From Exophiala sp. HKRS030 (Eukaryota > Ascomycota > Eurotiomycetes > Chaetothyriales > Herpotrichiellaceae), in assembly GCA_023897205.1 (NCBI GenBank), contig JAHWDD010000003.1:1491665-1555664 (forward strand): a stretch of 64,000 nt of DNA. Reading direction: 5' to 3'. The translations under genes were made by a program, and so were the position numbers. The notes beneath the pieces are model-generated. The model made no database searches and was not told where the DNA came from. It was given only the letters and a program-made list of their open reading frames with translations. Shown here piece after piece: positions 9,994-21,049 of the stretch. Each line of letters opens with the position of its first letter. Position 1 is the first letter of the stretch.

Positions 9994-12774
9994 ATGTTGA
10001 AACGTCTGGGCGCATCGGCTCACGTCTGTCTCAGATGTCAAAGGAAACAAATAGAAGACAGTCTACTGCCTGCGAACACAACCAGAGCACCGATCATATT
10101 TCCAACGAGAAGATGGCAGGGCAATGCCGCCACTGCTCCAGCCCTTGTCGAGCAAGACGATGACAATGATGGACGCGAACGCGAATCTTCGTCGCCTCCC
10201 CACAAGAATGCCTCTCGTACAAAACCCACCTCCCAACCCAGGGCTCATTATCAAAAGTCGATCCGGCATTGGAAACCTACACGGACAGCCGAACTGGGCG
10301 TCAATTCGCTAGGCAAACCAGCTGAAATCCTGATCCTTCCATCAACAGACCGGAAGATACCACAGGTCCCCAAGGATGACGGTGACAACAAGACCGTCAA
10401 AGCCATGATGAGGCAAGCCATTGACTTTGAAAAGGAGCCTCTCCAATTACAAGAGTTGAAGACAAACATCGAACAAGTCATGCGTCTGCTAGGTAAACAA
10501 CGTGGTCAATTGGAACACAGAGAGTGGAGCACGCTGAAGACACATCTAATGAAGGGGTTCACAAAAGACCATTTGAAGCATTATGTCATGTCGCACGCTG
10601 ACCGCTTCAAGGATGGAATCGCGTATATCAGGGTCCTCGAAAAGGGAAAACTCCCTCTAACAAAGTTCATTGTGGAGGAAATCTGGGGCTTCACCATTCC
10701 GATTGCGGTCTTCGCAGATTCAGATCATTCAAAGAAGAATGTCAAGGCTGAATTTCGGGCACGGGACGAGATCATGGACTATCTCTTGAATGATGAAGGC
10801 CAGCAATTGAAGAAGATTTCAGAAACTCATCAGGTCCAGATAGACGTCTTTCGATCACAACAAAGGCTCCGCGTACACGGAACAGCAGCAAGGGTGAACT
10901 TGGCCTCGTCGATGATAGCTCGTCTCTTGAGAAGCTTCACCGTAATCTCGATTCCTTTCACGAAGAAGTCTCTGACCGAGACGTACGCCAATCTCGCCTT
11001 GCAGCCTCTTGTGAAGCCTTTTCTAAGATCCATCGAGCAAAAGTTTCACGTACGCATCATTTTGTTCCCGAGTTGCATCAACATAGTGCATCGCGATCGG
11101 CCCAAAGCGGCAGATCATGCTCACAGAGAGCTTCGATTGGCTGCAGAGAAGTTTTCCGAGGAAGGCCAACGGGTCTTCTTGCATCCTGAATCTTCATTGA
11201 ATGAAACGACCTGGGTACCTTACCCAACACCGGCTGAATTGCCGTGGGGCCTGCACCAACTACCTTGGGCGAGACTCATGATATCAAACAAGTCTGCCCA
11301 GCCGCAAAAAGTGGATCATCCTCAAGCCGAAGGTGAGGCTGCGGTCGTTAGTGAGATCGAAAAGTCACTACACAAATCTACAACCATCCCTACTTCTCGA
11401 GAGAGTTTGCACTACGACCTCGCCGTCAAGTTTGGCACAGCCTTATGCCGAGATCCTACGAATGCCAGTTCAATAGCAGACCCTAACGAAGAGTCGAAGA
11501 CCATGAGCTCGCAAAAGGGGAATGTCTCCTCAGAAAAGCTCCTTCAGGCAAATCAAGGGAAAGAAAAGCACGATAAATTGTCTGCCTACGGCGAATCGTG
11601 CTTTGTCGAAGATGTGCCATATTTGGCGCAGCAGCTCGCACCAATGAAATTCTGGGAACCAACGCAGAAGCACGAAACTAGAGGTATTGGCCGAGATGGC
11701 TTGCTGACCTTACGCCTGGTCCTTGTTCCCATCACCAAGACGAAGCAGTATCCCAAACTCGAGGTTGTAATCGTCGCAGGGAAATCTCGAGAGGGGAAAA
11801 CAACTTTGTCACTGAGTAATCTTTCTGCTATTTTCTCCGAGAAATCCTTCAAGGTTCTCTGTCCAAGCCAAGAGGCTGATATGGAAGTCGTCGGTCGGTC
11901 CAAACGAGACATCTGGTATCAGGGCAAACAAGATCCCATACATTTTGATAAGTTGCTCCGAGACCTGAGGAGTTATATAACCCGAGCGCAAAACCCGAAC
12001 AGGGCTGACTGGGTCTTTGGGCCTTTTGTTAACCTGGGTTTCCCTAAACATTCTCCTGACTCGCTTCTAGTAAGCCAACAAGGTATTGCTGGCAAGACTC
12101 CAAGGCAGCCAACTGAGACCGAGACGACTGTGAGTAAACAGGAATCTCCGTTCGAGAAGATTGTATACATGCTACAGAGTGTGGAAGCTGTCGACGTCGA
12201 TTCAAAGTCTATCTCCGTGTCCGAGCAAGGTTCAGACAGAAAGAATGAACTATGCTTGGAGCATGTCACGTTCACAGGCTCGACGGCGACTAAACAAGAG
12301 CTTCGCTTGGCCAGGCAATCATATTTCTCTCCGCCGTCACTTGAACATCTCGACGTTCGCCTCCTCGCTCAAGCGGGCCTCGTGTTAGTGGAGCGACTGG
12401 GTCATGATCCCTTGAAGAAAACGTCACTTCAACTAGGTGACGATGTCGTGCTTCAGGCAATACCTCCCGATGCAACGACTTCAGCATCTCCAGCGGGTGA
12501 GAAGACGCAGGAGAACGGCAGCCTGTCCCACTCGGCAAAAGCGTCAGTCCACGGATCCATGACCAAGAAAACCAAAGCACCGAAGAGCAAGCCAGGGAAA
12601 GACGTCGTAAGGAGCAACAAGAAGAAGGGTGCTACGAGGCCAACGTCAAGAACCGCCAAGCAGGCGAAAGAACGGTCAGTAGTATCCATGGACGAGTCTG
12701 TGGAAGGGTCAGACGAAGTCCGGACAAAAGCGTCACAAAAAACCAACAAGGCTCGAAAATCGACTAAGACGTAG
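9994..12774 (+). CDS. SLS1: Sls1-like mitochondrial inner-membrane gene-expression factor
   Basis: This is an intronless gene of 926 residues. Yeast Sls1 is a matrix-facing inner-membrane protein that couples mitochondrial transcription to translation. I chose the ATG at 9994 because the protein then starts MLKRLGASAHVCLRCQRKQ, a basic targeting presequence of a kind common in fungal mitochondrial proteins; the frame is open to 9895 but the extra residues are not presequence-like. The conserved part (about residues 150-430) carries the Sls1 N-terminal region and KH-like RNA-binding modules, for example around VQIDVFRSQQRLRVHGTAAR and FHVRIILFPSCINIVH. A later conserved block (about residues 525-740) corresponds to the Sls1 C-terminal region. 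The last 80 residues are a Lys/Ser/Thr-rich tail. The TAG stop is followed by 27 more in-frame Lys-rich codons before TGA at 12856, as if the tail had once been longer. The family call rests on remembered family sequence and general architecture. Confidence 0.82.
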   Translation: MLKRLGASAHVCLRCQRKQIEDSLLPANTTRAPIIFPTRRWQGNAATAPALVEQDDDNDGRERESSSPPHKNASRTKPTSQPRAHYQKSIRHWKPTRTAELGVNSLGKPAEILILPSTDRKIPQVPKDDGDNKTVKAMMRQAIDFEKEPLQLQELKTNIEQVMRLLGKQRGQLEHREWSTLKTHLMKGFTKDHLKHYVMSHADRFKDGIAYIRVLEKGKLPLTKFIVEEIWGFTIPIAVFADSDHSKKNVKAEFRARDEIMDYLLNDEGQQLKKISETHQVQIDVFRSQQRLRVHGTAARVNLASSMIARLLRSFTVISIPFTKKSLTETYANLALQPLVKPFLRSIEQKFHVRIILFPSCINIVHRDRPKAADHAHRELRLAAEKFSEEGQRVFLHPESSLNETTWVPYPTPAELPWGLHQLPWARLMISNKSAQPQKVDHPQAEGEAAVVSEIEKSLHKSTTIPTSRESLHYDLAVKFGTALCRDPTNASSIADPNEESKTMSSQKGNVSSEKLLQANQGKEKHDKLSAYGESCFVEDVPYLAQQLAPMKFWEPTQKHETRGIGRDGLLTLRLVLVPITKTKQYPKLEVVIVAGKSREGKTTLSLSNLSAIFSEKSFKVLCPSQEADMEVVGRSKRDIWYQGKQDPIHFDKLLRDLRSYITRAQNPNRADWVFGPFVNLGFPKHSPDSLLVSQQGIAGKTPRQPTETETTVSKQESPFEKIVYMLQSVEAVDVDSKSISVSEQGSDRKNELCLEHVTFTGSTATKQELRLARQSYFSPPSLEHLDVRLLAQAGLVLVERLGHDPLKKTSLQLGDDVVLQAIPPDATTSASPAGEKTQENGSLSHSAKASVHGSMTKKTKAPKSKPGKDVVRSNKKKGATRPTSRTAKQAKERSVVSMDESVEGSDEVRTKASQKTNKARKSTKT

Positions 12775-13480
12775 ACCAAATCTTTCAAGGTTACAAAGCC
12801 GAAGTCGAAGACATCAACTGGGAAGATGAGAACTGATGCAAAGACCGAAAATGCATGATATGGGAAAGAGAGCGACTTGAGGGTTACGTAATTTCGCGCG
12901 AAAGCTCGAGACCTTGGGTCCTCTACCAGAGCAGCTTGAAAGATCCTAGATGTGAGGTTGAAGAGTGCGCTGGCCTTATGTATATTAGATATATTCATGT
13001 TGTACTATAAGAAGACCCTATCTCACCTTTTTTTCGGGCCAGGTGAGTGGTGGGTATACTGGTTGGCCAGATAGGCAATGTATTCCATGTCGTCGGAATG
13101 TATGTATGTTAGAGTGTGTGAGAGTGCCGACACACGTTTTGCTCCAATGGTGAGATTGTTGTTCTTCTTCCCAACATGGATCTCATCAAGTCGTTGTTGC
13201 GGCATTGTATTCATGTTCTCATGTTGAGTTCGTGAGCCGGACGAAGACGCCCCGGACGAAGACGCCCCAGACGAGAGACAGGTGTGGTCTCTTTGAGTCT
13301 AGGAGGAATTGAACAATGCAGTTTTGTGTCTTGCTCGAGGGATGCATGTTTTCCCCCGGCCCGGGTTCTTTTGTACAGGCTGGATCCAGGGTGTGCCTAG
13401 CTTCCATATTCTTTTTTTTTTGGCTCTTTAGTAGTATGGACTTGAAATCCAAGTGTTTGCTCGTCCGTGTTTATTTTTTT
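12775..13480. other. Convergent 3' region between SLS1 and a Zn2Cys6 gene
   Basis: This lies between two convergent genes. The first 84 bases continue the SLS1 frame after its stop. The remainder has T-rich tracts near 13410 and 13470 that fit 3' end processing, and a short repeated GGACGAAGACGCCCC word near 13239-13270. I see no gene. Confidence 0.5.
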
Positions 13481-15200
13481 TTAGAATGGACTAAATCCAA
13501 GCTCCTTCATGGACCAAGGCCTCAACTCGGCCAGGTCATCCGGGTCCTTTTCGCGGACGGGCTTGGCGAACTCGAAGAGGAACTGCAACATCCACCGGTC
13601 CATGCGGAACGAGGTCTGCTTGTAGTTCTGGCAGGCCTTGTGGAACTCGCGGAAGCGGGTGAAGCACACGTCCAGCGTGGGCCAGTAGGTCTGGAGCTTG
13701 GTGAGGATCTCGAAATTCTGCTCGAGCCGGCCGCGGGCGGAGCGGATCTGGGCGTCGTCGACGCCGAAGAGCAGGGTGTGGAGTTGGACGGTGGAGGCGA
13801 TGACCAGGACGTGCCCGACCATGGTGTAGTACACCTCGCACCAGGGGGTCGAGTAGGCCCGGTACAAGAGTTCGCACAGGCCGATGGCGCTGGCCTTGCA
13901 CTTGTTGGCGTAGTACCGGGCGGCGGTGGACGCCGGGGCCCGGAAGACGGCGTCCTTGTCGTCGACACCGACATCGTCGTCGTCGTCGTCGTACGAGTCC
14001 TCGTGGAGGTAAGGGTAGTACAGCAGTTGGCCGTAGTGGTAGTACCCGACCCAGACGGCGACGAACATGGGGCCCAACCCCATCGAGGTGTGCCGCTTCA
14101 TGTTGGCGTCCGTGTCTCGGAGGTCGACGGGGAGGGACTCGTGCCACTCGTCGAGGCTGCGGGCGAGTTTCTCGACGGCGCCCTGGTGGTTGAAATCGTT
14201 GACGCCGGGGCTGTGGGCGAACGCCGCGGCCGCCATCTGGTTGACCGTGCTGATCTCCACCAGGATGGCGTTGAGCTTGACCATTTGCGTCAGCAGGGAC
14301 GACTCGCTTTCTTGCATCTGCATCGTCGTCGGATCGGGGAGGTGGTCGTTGGGGGCCGTGGTGCCGTCGCGTCTCAGGCGGAGAAACACCGTCTCTTCCA
14401 TCGGGTACGGGACCTCGGAGCGAGGTGTCAGCGCGCGAGGGATGCGCACTCCGTTCGACGACCAGACGTCGATCATGCACAACGTCCACCAAGCGCGACG
14501 GTTGACTTCTTTCTCCACAGGTGAGGACGCCTGCATGTTGGGGAGATCCAGGAGGAGGGCATTCCGGCAGGCTATCCCGTAAAAGACCGCCTCGGTCGAA
14601 GCTTCTCCTTCGGTGATGGCGAATGCACCCAAGAGGACGCACGCTTGGATCGTCGACAGCGACACCTCGCGCAGGTCGAGCAGGTCTTGTGCTGCCTGGG
14701 CGTACTGTCTGCCCCTGAGTCTGGGGTCGATTCCGACGAACATGGGGTCGTCCGAAAAGCGGGCGGAAAGACTGATGATGGCGAACAGGATAACTTTCGG
14801 GATCGTTCCGTCGATCACGTCCTGCATCAAGCTTGGTCGGTGAAACAAGGAGTGGAACAGGTCGTGTATATATCGGAAGTACAAGTCGACCAACTCGAGG
14901 CAGAGCTGCATTGGTGGTAACTGGACCCCGAGGCTCATGGCTCGATCCTGGTCATAATCACTGCTAGGCTTTGGTGAGACTTCCGCCGAAGGGTTGGACC
15001 AGAGCCCGTTGAAGGCCGACGGTGACAGGATTGAGCACAGGAGGTTTTTATGCCTGCACCAGTTGCATGGTGCCCCGGGAGCCGAGACTTCACATTTGCG
15101 TCGCCGGTTCCTGAGGGGTTTTGGTTAGTCTGGTGGAGAGGCAAAGAGACAAAGACGAGCAAACGTACCGACATGCGACACAGGCCGTGGACGGGCGCAT
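13481..15200 (-). CDS. Zn2Cys6 fungal-specific transcription factor
   Basis: Two exons on the minus strand, 15200-15169 and 15110-13481, give 553 residues, phase-consistent. The intron splits the zinc cluster right after the second cysteine and its arginine, a frequent position in fungi. Joined, the cluster reads C-x2-C-x6-C-x8-C-x2-C-x6-C with the spacing of a Gal4-type binuclear zinc domain at residues 7-34, almost at the N-terminus. The rest has the middle homology (Fungal_trans) region: YFRYIHDLFHSLFHRPSL, ILFAIISLSARFSDDP, and the RRAWWTLCMIDVWSS motif. A run of aspartates encoded by a GTC/GAC microsatellite occurs near 13973-13992. It is transcribed away from the sugar-type permease across an 800-bp gap, so it may control that gene. 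The inducing compound cannot be read from the sequence. The first exon is only 32 nt, so a gene finder may have missed the DNA-binding domain. Confidence 0.88.
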
Positions 15201-16000
15201 CACGAGACTTTCGAGTCTGGTTTTTAGTCCAGATTCTGCTTGTGTAGTGGTAGTTCGAGTCCAGGAAATAGCACCGACTATTGTTGTAAGGCGGGTGTCT
15301 TGCGTCTCACATCAACGATGATGAGGCTCATGGACTTTGGATCGAGAGGCTAGCCAATAGCCATAAACGCCAGGCTTGCGGCGATCGAGAAGTAGCAACA
15401 TGCGGAGGGTTGTTCTCTTGAATTCCTGAGCCCCATCTAAGGAGCACGGTGAGACTTCATTGACCAGTTGCAGAAGTCATTCTTTATTCATGGAACCAGA
15501 TCACAATGATATTGATGCAGGGGGATTCAAAATATTGCGAAGCGCCAAAAGAACCACACAGAAATCCAGGTGTAAGAGAAATTTGCGGGGGACATAGAAC
15601 TAGTGCCAGCCTCGTCGTGGCAAGGCTGAGGCACATCCCAAGCCACTAACCAGATTGGGAAGTACCACAAGGTCAGCGACCCAAGACACACTTTCTCTTG
15701 ACCTCCCCTGCTTCACTCTTACACCATAGTTCTGTCCTTCCCTGACGGAAAAATGATCTCGCCAACCCAGGCTCTCTTACAGGGCAGCCATTGATCGACC
15801 TTTGTTACCATTTGGAGACCTTCGCTACTCCAAACGACGTCGAGCTGACCAACCTCGAGTCGAATGAGACCGACTGTTATTGTGCTTCAGAAACAACACA
15901 AACACCTGCATTCTGATTCTGTCCTCGTCGCGGATATGTGACATCTTCAGAAACTTCACGACTCGCACACGGCGCTTCCGCGTCTAGTGATTCGGTCACT
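15201..16000. promoter_or_regulatory. Divergent promoter between the Zn2Cys6 regulator and the MFS permease
   Basis: These 800 bases separate two divergent genes and should carry both promoters. I found no coding sequence. I did not find a clear CGG-Nx-CCG palindrome that I would assign to the neighbouring regulator, though single CGG/CCG triplets are present. A TATATA box-like sequence lies just beyond it, at 16013-16018. Confidence 0.5.
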
Positions 16001-18183
16001 ATGAATTGTCCATATATACCCCTCGACCGGAGACACTTTTGTAAGCTAATCTCCATCCAGACACCGACTCCGAAACTGCTTCTCAGCCCAGACCGAGCAT
16101 CGAGGAATACGCTCTAGCCGACCTTCCTCTTCTCGCTGATGAACTCGCGCGCGGTAATGACGAGCATGACCTTTTTGACGCTGGAACGGGAGACGACGTT
16201 TCCGGACCCCGACCTTTTGAAACCACCAGCAAGATCAGCCCCCACGGTGAGCACAACCTGACGGTACGCGAAGCTATCAGAGCATACCCTGCCGCCATAT
16301 TCTGGTCCTTTGCCGTCAGTATGTGTATCATCATGGAAGGTTACGATGCGATTTTGATTGTCAACTTTTTCGCATTCCCTCAATTCCAACGCAAATGTAA
16401 GTTACACACTTCCGCGCGGTTGGTGTAACACAAGCCAGGGTCTCTCTGACACATGATATTCTAGACGGCAACTTTGTCGGTGTTTCCGAACAGACCCAGA
16501 CCGGTTATCAGGTATCCCCAGCGTGGATGGCAGCCGTTGGAAATGCTTCAGGCTTCGGAGCGTTCCTGGGGACTTTTCTCAACGGTTACCTCGTCGCAAT
16601 CTTCGGGCAGAAGCGAGTCCTTCTGGGTGCTCTGGCTCTTCTGTCCTGTTTCATCTTTCTCACATTCTTCGCTCCGAACATCCAAACTTTACTGGTCGGA
16701 CAACTACTGTGCGGCTTCCCCTGGGCGGTCTTTGCTACAACCGCACCTGCGTATTCAAGCGAGGTTTTACCCATGTCTCTTAGAGTATTTGGCACTTCGT
16801 GGGTTAATATGTGTTTTATTATAGGTGAGCCCGATCGTTCCGCGACGCCATACCATATCACCCTTTCGGTCTCTTCAATCATACCTCTCTCGCTTTTTTG
16901 ACTGACACCTGGTTCATAGGACAACTCATCAGTGCCGGGGTCTTAAGAGCATGTCTTGAACGTAATGACGAATGGGCATTTCGCATCCCGTTCTCTGTTC
17001 AGTGGGTAGGTTCAACTGCACATAGACACATACTGGCATACCCGCTTCACCACCGGGTCATGACCTACAGGTCATCGCTAACTGATATATTTTACAGATC
17101 TGGCCCGCATTCCTGATACCTCTCCTCTGCTTCGCCCCTGAATCGCCCTGGCACCTCGTCCGACAGAACCGTCTGGCCGAAGCCGAAAAGTCCCTCCGAC
17201 GCCTGCAACGCGCATCATCACGCATCGACGTCGGCCAAACCCTCGCCAACATCATACACACCAACCGTCTGGAAGAGTCCCTCAGCGTGGGCACGTCGTA
17301 CTGGGACTGTTTTTCCGGCTTTGAGCTCCGGCGCACCGAGATCGCGTGCGTCTGTTTCGCAGGTCAAGTCCTGTCTGGTTTGTCGTTCGCCTACAACGCC
17401 TCGTACTTCTTCGAACAGGTGGGGCTGTCGGCTTCGACGACCTACTCACTCAACCTGGTCGGGACCGCCCTCGCGTTTGTTGGAACTCTGGTGAACTGGT
17501 TCTACTTTATGCCCCGCATGGGCCGGCGCACGCTGTACTTGCTTGGGATGTTCGTCATGGCCATCGAGTTGTTTTTGATCGGGGTTCTAAACGCCTGGAC
17601 TCACCATAAGCTCGTCGCCATGACACAGGCGAGCCTCACTCTCATCTGGACCTTCACGTTTCAAGTTTCGGTGGGACAATTGGGTTGGTCGTTCCCCGCC
17701 GAGGTCGGGTCGACTCGTCTCCGACAAAAGACGGTCTGCCTCGCCAGGAACGCGTATTATGTCTTTGCCGTCCTCTCGGGCGTGCTGCAACCTTACTTTC
17801 TCAACCCCGAGGCGCTGAATTTCAGGGGTTACACGGGTTTCATATGGGGCACGACGGCCATCTTGACCTGGGTCTGGGCTTATTATCGTCTTCCCGAGAC
17901 CAGGGGCCGGACTTACGAAGAACTGGATGTCCTGTTCGCGAAACGGGTCGATGCGAGGAGGTTTGCCACGACCCAACTGAATGCTTTTCATGTCGACATG
18001 GCCGAGCAGTCTGACATGAATGGTCAGAGTGGGATTGGTCGAGTCAGTCCGGTTGGGTCTCGACTGGACGGTGCGTACTACCCGGGTCAGAGAAACGGTA
18101 CAGATGTCGTCGAGGAGAGACCGTTGGCAAGGAGACGATCGAGTCATGAAAGTGAGGAAGCAGAATTACTCGGGAACCAGTAG
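16001..18183 (+). CDS. MFS sugar permease, alpha-glucoside (maltose) type
   Basis: Twelve-helix sugar/proton symporter of the MFS sugar porter family, close to fungal maltose and alpha-glucoside permeases. Firm exons are from about 16118 to 16396, then 16465-16824, 16920-17005 and 17098-18183. Family marks are EHNLTVREAIRAYPAAIFWS before helix 1, IIMEGYDAILI in helix 1, FGQKRVLLGA between helices 2 and 3, PESPWHLVRQNRLAEAEKSL after helix 6, GRRTLYLLGM, and the closing LPETRGRTYEELDVLF. The 5' end is uncertain. A phase-consistent model starts at ATG 16001, uses a 40-nt exon and a 77-nt intron (16041-16117), and gives 616 residues. However, that intron contains permease-like codons (PSIEEYALADL), and exon 1 contains TATATA, so the true start may lie elsewhere. 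It faces the Zn2Cys6 regulator divergently. The exact sugar is an inference. Confidence 0.82.
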
Positions 18184-18491
18184 AGTCTGGGGAGCAATCA
18201 GTCGGTGTGGGTGTTATGTAGGTGTATCATGTATCATGTATCACCAGAGAGTCCCAACATCAAGGACAATCTACTCACACTAGTCAAGTCGTGGCTACTT
18301 CATCTCTGGCTCGAAGTCTCAGATGATTCGAAGGTGGTTTCGATGACAATCTACAAGAAAATTTGTCCAGGAAATATCTACCTTGAGTGCCTTGAGGGAT
18401 ACTGTAATCTACGCACATACATCACTTGTGCCATGGTGCCTCTGATACACGTTGACCTTCTTGTTCTTGTTTTTGTTGTAAGCGAAAGGTC
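18184..18491. other. Convergent 3' region between two MFS genes
   Basis: Only 308 bases separate the stops of two convergent transporter genes. I see no gene; a short duplicated GTATCATGTATCA word lies near 18225-18245. Overlapping 3' UTRs are likely. Confidence 0.5.
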
Positions 18492-20289
18492 CTACAAACT
18501 CGCCTTCCCACTCGTCTCGTAGGGGAAACAAAAACTCAACAGTCCAGCCACGATGTACAGACTCGCCGAGACAAAGATTGGAGTGTTTGTGTACCCGACG
18601 TACGTTGCGATGATGGGCGCCATCAAGCCGCAGATCCTGTTGAAAGCCGCGGCCATTCCGGTGCCCGTGCCTCGGTGGATGCTGGGAATCACCTCGGGCG
18701 TGTAGCAGTAGAGTGCGCCCCACATGATGTACTGCACGAAGCTGGAGATGGAGTTGAAGGCGAGGATCTGGGCCTGGGTCCGCGCGGCGGTGAAGGCGAA
18801 CAAGAAAACCGAGGTCAGGATCAACGACAAGCCCAATGTGCCTCGTCTCCCGATGTAAGGTAAACCGATGAGCCATCCCGCAAGCAGAGTTCCCGGGATC
18901 GAGCAGGCGATGATAATAAAGTTGTTCCGGTACGTGATGTTGATACTGCTCGATCCGCTCTGGGCGCCGTGGGCCGCCAGGTACTCGGGCAAGAAGTTGC
19001 TGTAGAGAGGAGACGCCAGCCCGATCATGCCCCAGACGAGGATGATCAGGGAAGTGCTGAAGGCGAGTTTCCTGGTCGAGAACAACGCGCGAACGTGCTT
19101 GAGCCCTCCTGGGCGGAACTGCGCCAACGTCCTTTTCATCGCCGTCTTTTTGTTGACGGGGGCGATTCCGTGACTCTCTGCAAAATCCCGCTCGACCTGC
19201 ACCAGGTCTTCCACGGTCAGGGGCTGCGTCGTGCCGTTGTACTTGGCCACATCGTTCAGGACTTCGATCGCTTCCTGGTATCGTCCTTGGCCTATCAAGT
19301 ACCGTGGGCTTTCCCGCAACTTGAACAGGAGAAAGCGGGCGAAGAATGCGGCGAGCGTGATCGCGCCCATCGAGTACATGAGATACCGCCAGCCCATGTT
19401 GTCAGCCTTCTTGCACTGTCCAGCGGGAGTATCAGCACTGCACGAATAGCGAGGCAAGAATCCCCAAGCGGCCCCGGCTGGAATCATTTGCCCAAACGAC
19501 CACCACACCGCTAGAATTTCGAGGAGGTATTGGTGGGTTCCGGGTAAGAATTCCAGAAAGACTGCACTGTCAACGGGCACTGTGAATCGTCAGCCAAAGT
19601 CAAGAGGCAGTAACATTCTCACCAGACTTACAGTTGCCTCCAACTCCAAAACCACAGAGCGACACGAGAACAGCACAACCCACAAAGTTGGGTGCTGCAC
19701 CGGCAGCCGTACCGAACACTCCAGCAATCAGCAGCGTTAAATTGAAAGCCAGTCGTCGTCCGATAAGGTCGGCTGTTTGTTTGTGTTAATGATGGCTCGC
19801 GGAGTACCAGGTAGAGATCCACTCACCTCCCAAACCCCAGAAGGAAGCACCGACAACAAGGCCGGCGATCAGAGCTAGCGACAAGAAGGCTGAATGCTTA
19901 GGAGTGAATTCAACTGCAACTTGTGCAAGTGCGTCGGAGACAGTTGTTTGCCAAAGCTAAGGACGTCCTCAGTCATGATGACTTTCTCCAGAAGTATTGG
20001 ACTACCCACCTGGTCGCAAAGCCATCCATAACCGCAAAGGACGAACAGAGCCCATTGGTACTGTACCATTCAAGTCAGCTTAGGTGTTGAGGTAGCAAAG
20101 ACCCCTCGGACGTACCTTGCCCATTCCAATTGCCTGTACTGCATGGTTGACTAGCCGTGCCTGATGTTCAAAGACGGGGTCGATGCCATCGACGTGAAGA
20201 GACTTGTATTCTCGGAAAGAGCCAAGCTCGGTTGTTGGTTCTACTTGCGGGCTTGTTGCTCCGACCTTGGTATGCTCGTCCGAGCCCAT
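18492..20289 (-). CDS. MFS transporter, SV2/SVOP-like metabolite carrier
   Basis: Five exons on the minus strand: 20289-20116, 20060-20010, 19956-19827, 19772-19632 and 19579-18492, phase-consistent, 527 residues. It is a twelve-helix MFS protein of the group that fungal annotations call sugar or SV2-like transporters. Visible marks are YQWALFVLCGYGWLCDQ in helix 1, the DLIGRRLAFNLTL loop between helices 2 and 3, GFGVGGNLPVDSAVFLEFLP in helix 4, ESPRYLIGQGRYQEAIEVL after helix 6 and YTPEVIPSIHRGTGTGMAAA in the second half. I chose the ATG at 20289 (MGSDEHTKV); upstream codons in frame have no ATG. The cytosolic N-terminus is about 55 residues long. The gene is convergent with the sugar permease and divergent from the oxygenase gene, so it may carry the substrate or product of that enzyme. 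The substrate is unknown. Confidence 0.87.
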
Positions 20290-21049
20290 GGTGAAAGACT
20301 TTGATCGATTGTATGCCGTCGTGTTTCTATTCGAGAAAGCGAGTCGCGGTCCCGAGCTCCTAGAGAAGGGATATCCATTGCTTTTGTAGCCGGACACGGC
20401 TTATCTAGCTTCGATCCATGGTCTTGACCTCTGTGTTGCTGAACCGCTAAGGTGAAAGAGTATCTGTCCTTTCAAGACCGATAGATGATCCATTGCCGAT
20501 CAGAGAAGTATGGGCATCGAGAATGCATGAGCCCAAATATCCAGCCATGTGGTAGACGGGCAAATACATATTCAATGATTGGACGCTGGGAGTGTATCTT
20601 TGTAGATAACGGGAATTCGCCGGCAGAGCCGCCAATATTGCGGGCAAGATTGACACGGGGGTTGGAAGAAAGTCGTAGGCCTTGTTAGGGGGCAGCTGGC
20701 CGTGGAGATGAGCATCCGGAGCGAACACTCTAAGGGTAATTTAGGCGCCTCTTTGGTGGATAATCAGCTTTCGATACGGGGGCTTATGGAGAAGCCCGCT
20801 TGCCCGTAATTGCCCCGTGTTTTTCGGGCATCACCAACTGTCACTCCCTGCGTCTCTGCCGTCGCTACAATCGATATCCTTCAGATGCACGTGTCCTTCA
20901 TGCGGGTGATGGCGAGCCTCGATCAGTCGAATCAGTCGTCAATCATGGCCCTGTGTACTCTCGTGTCGCCCGTGGATTTGATTATAAACTCAAGGTGAGA
21001 ATCTCTGTCTGCTCAATGAAATAGCAACTCCCAGCACGCAATTGTCACG
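20290..21049. promoter_or_regulatory. Divergent promoter between MFS carrier and 2OG oxygenase genes
   Basis: A 760-bp region between two divergent genes with no coding potential that I can see. TATAAA at 20983-20988 lies 62 bases before the oxygenase ATG and is a good TATA-box candidate. Several CGG/CCG triplets are present, but I do not claim a specific regulator site. Confidence 0.55.

Noticed and set aside
13316..14524. A 402-codon plus-strand frame
   Set aside because: Gly/Val/Leu/Glu-rich antisense shadow of the Zn2Cys6 coding exon.
13536..14642. A 368-codon frame antiparallel-phase to the Zn2Cys6 gene
   Set aside because: Arg/Pro/His-rich shadow of a GC-rich coding region; the Zn2Cys6 frame has clear family motifs.
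15230..15290. A TAGTGGTAGTTCGAGTCC segment resembling tRNA boxes
   Set aside because: No pairing acceptor stem and the box spacing is wrong for a tRNA.
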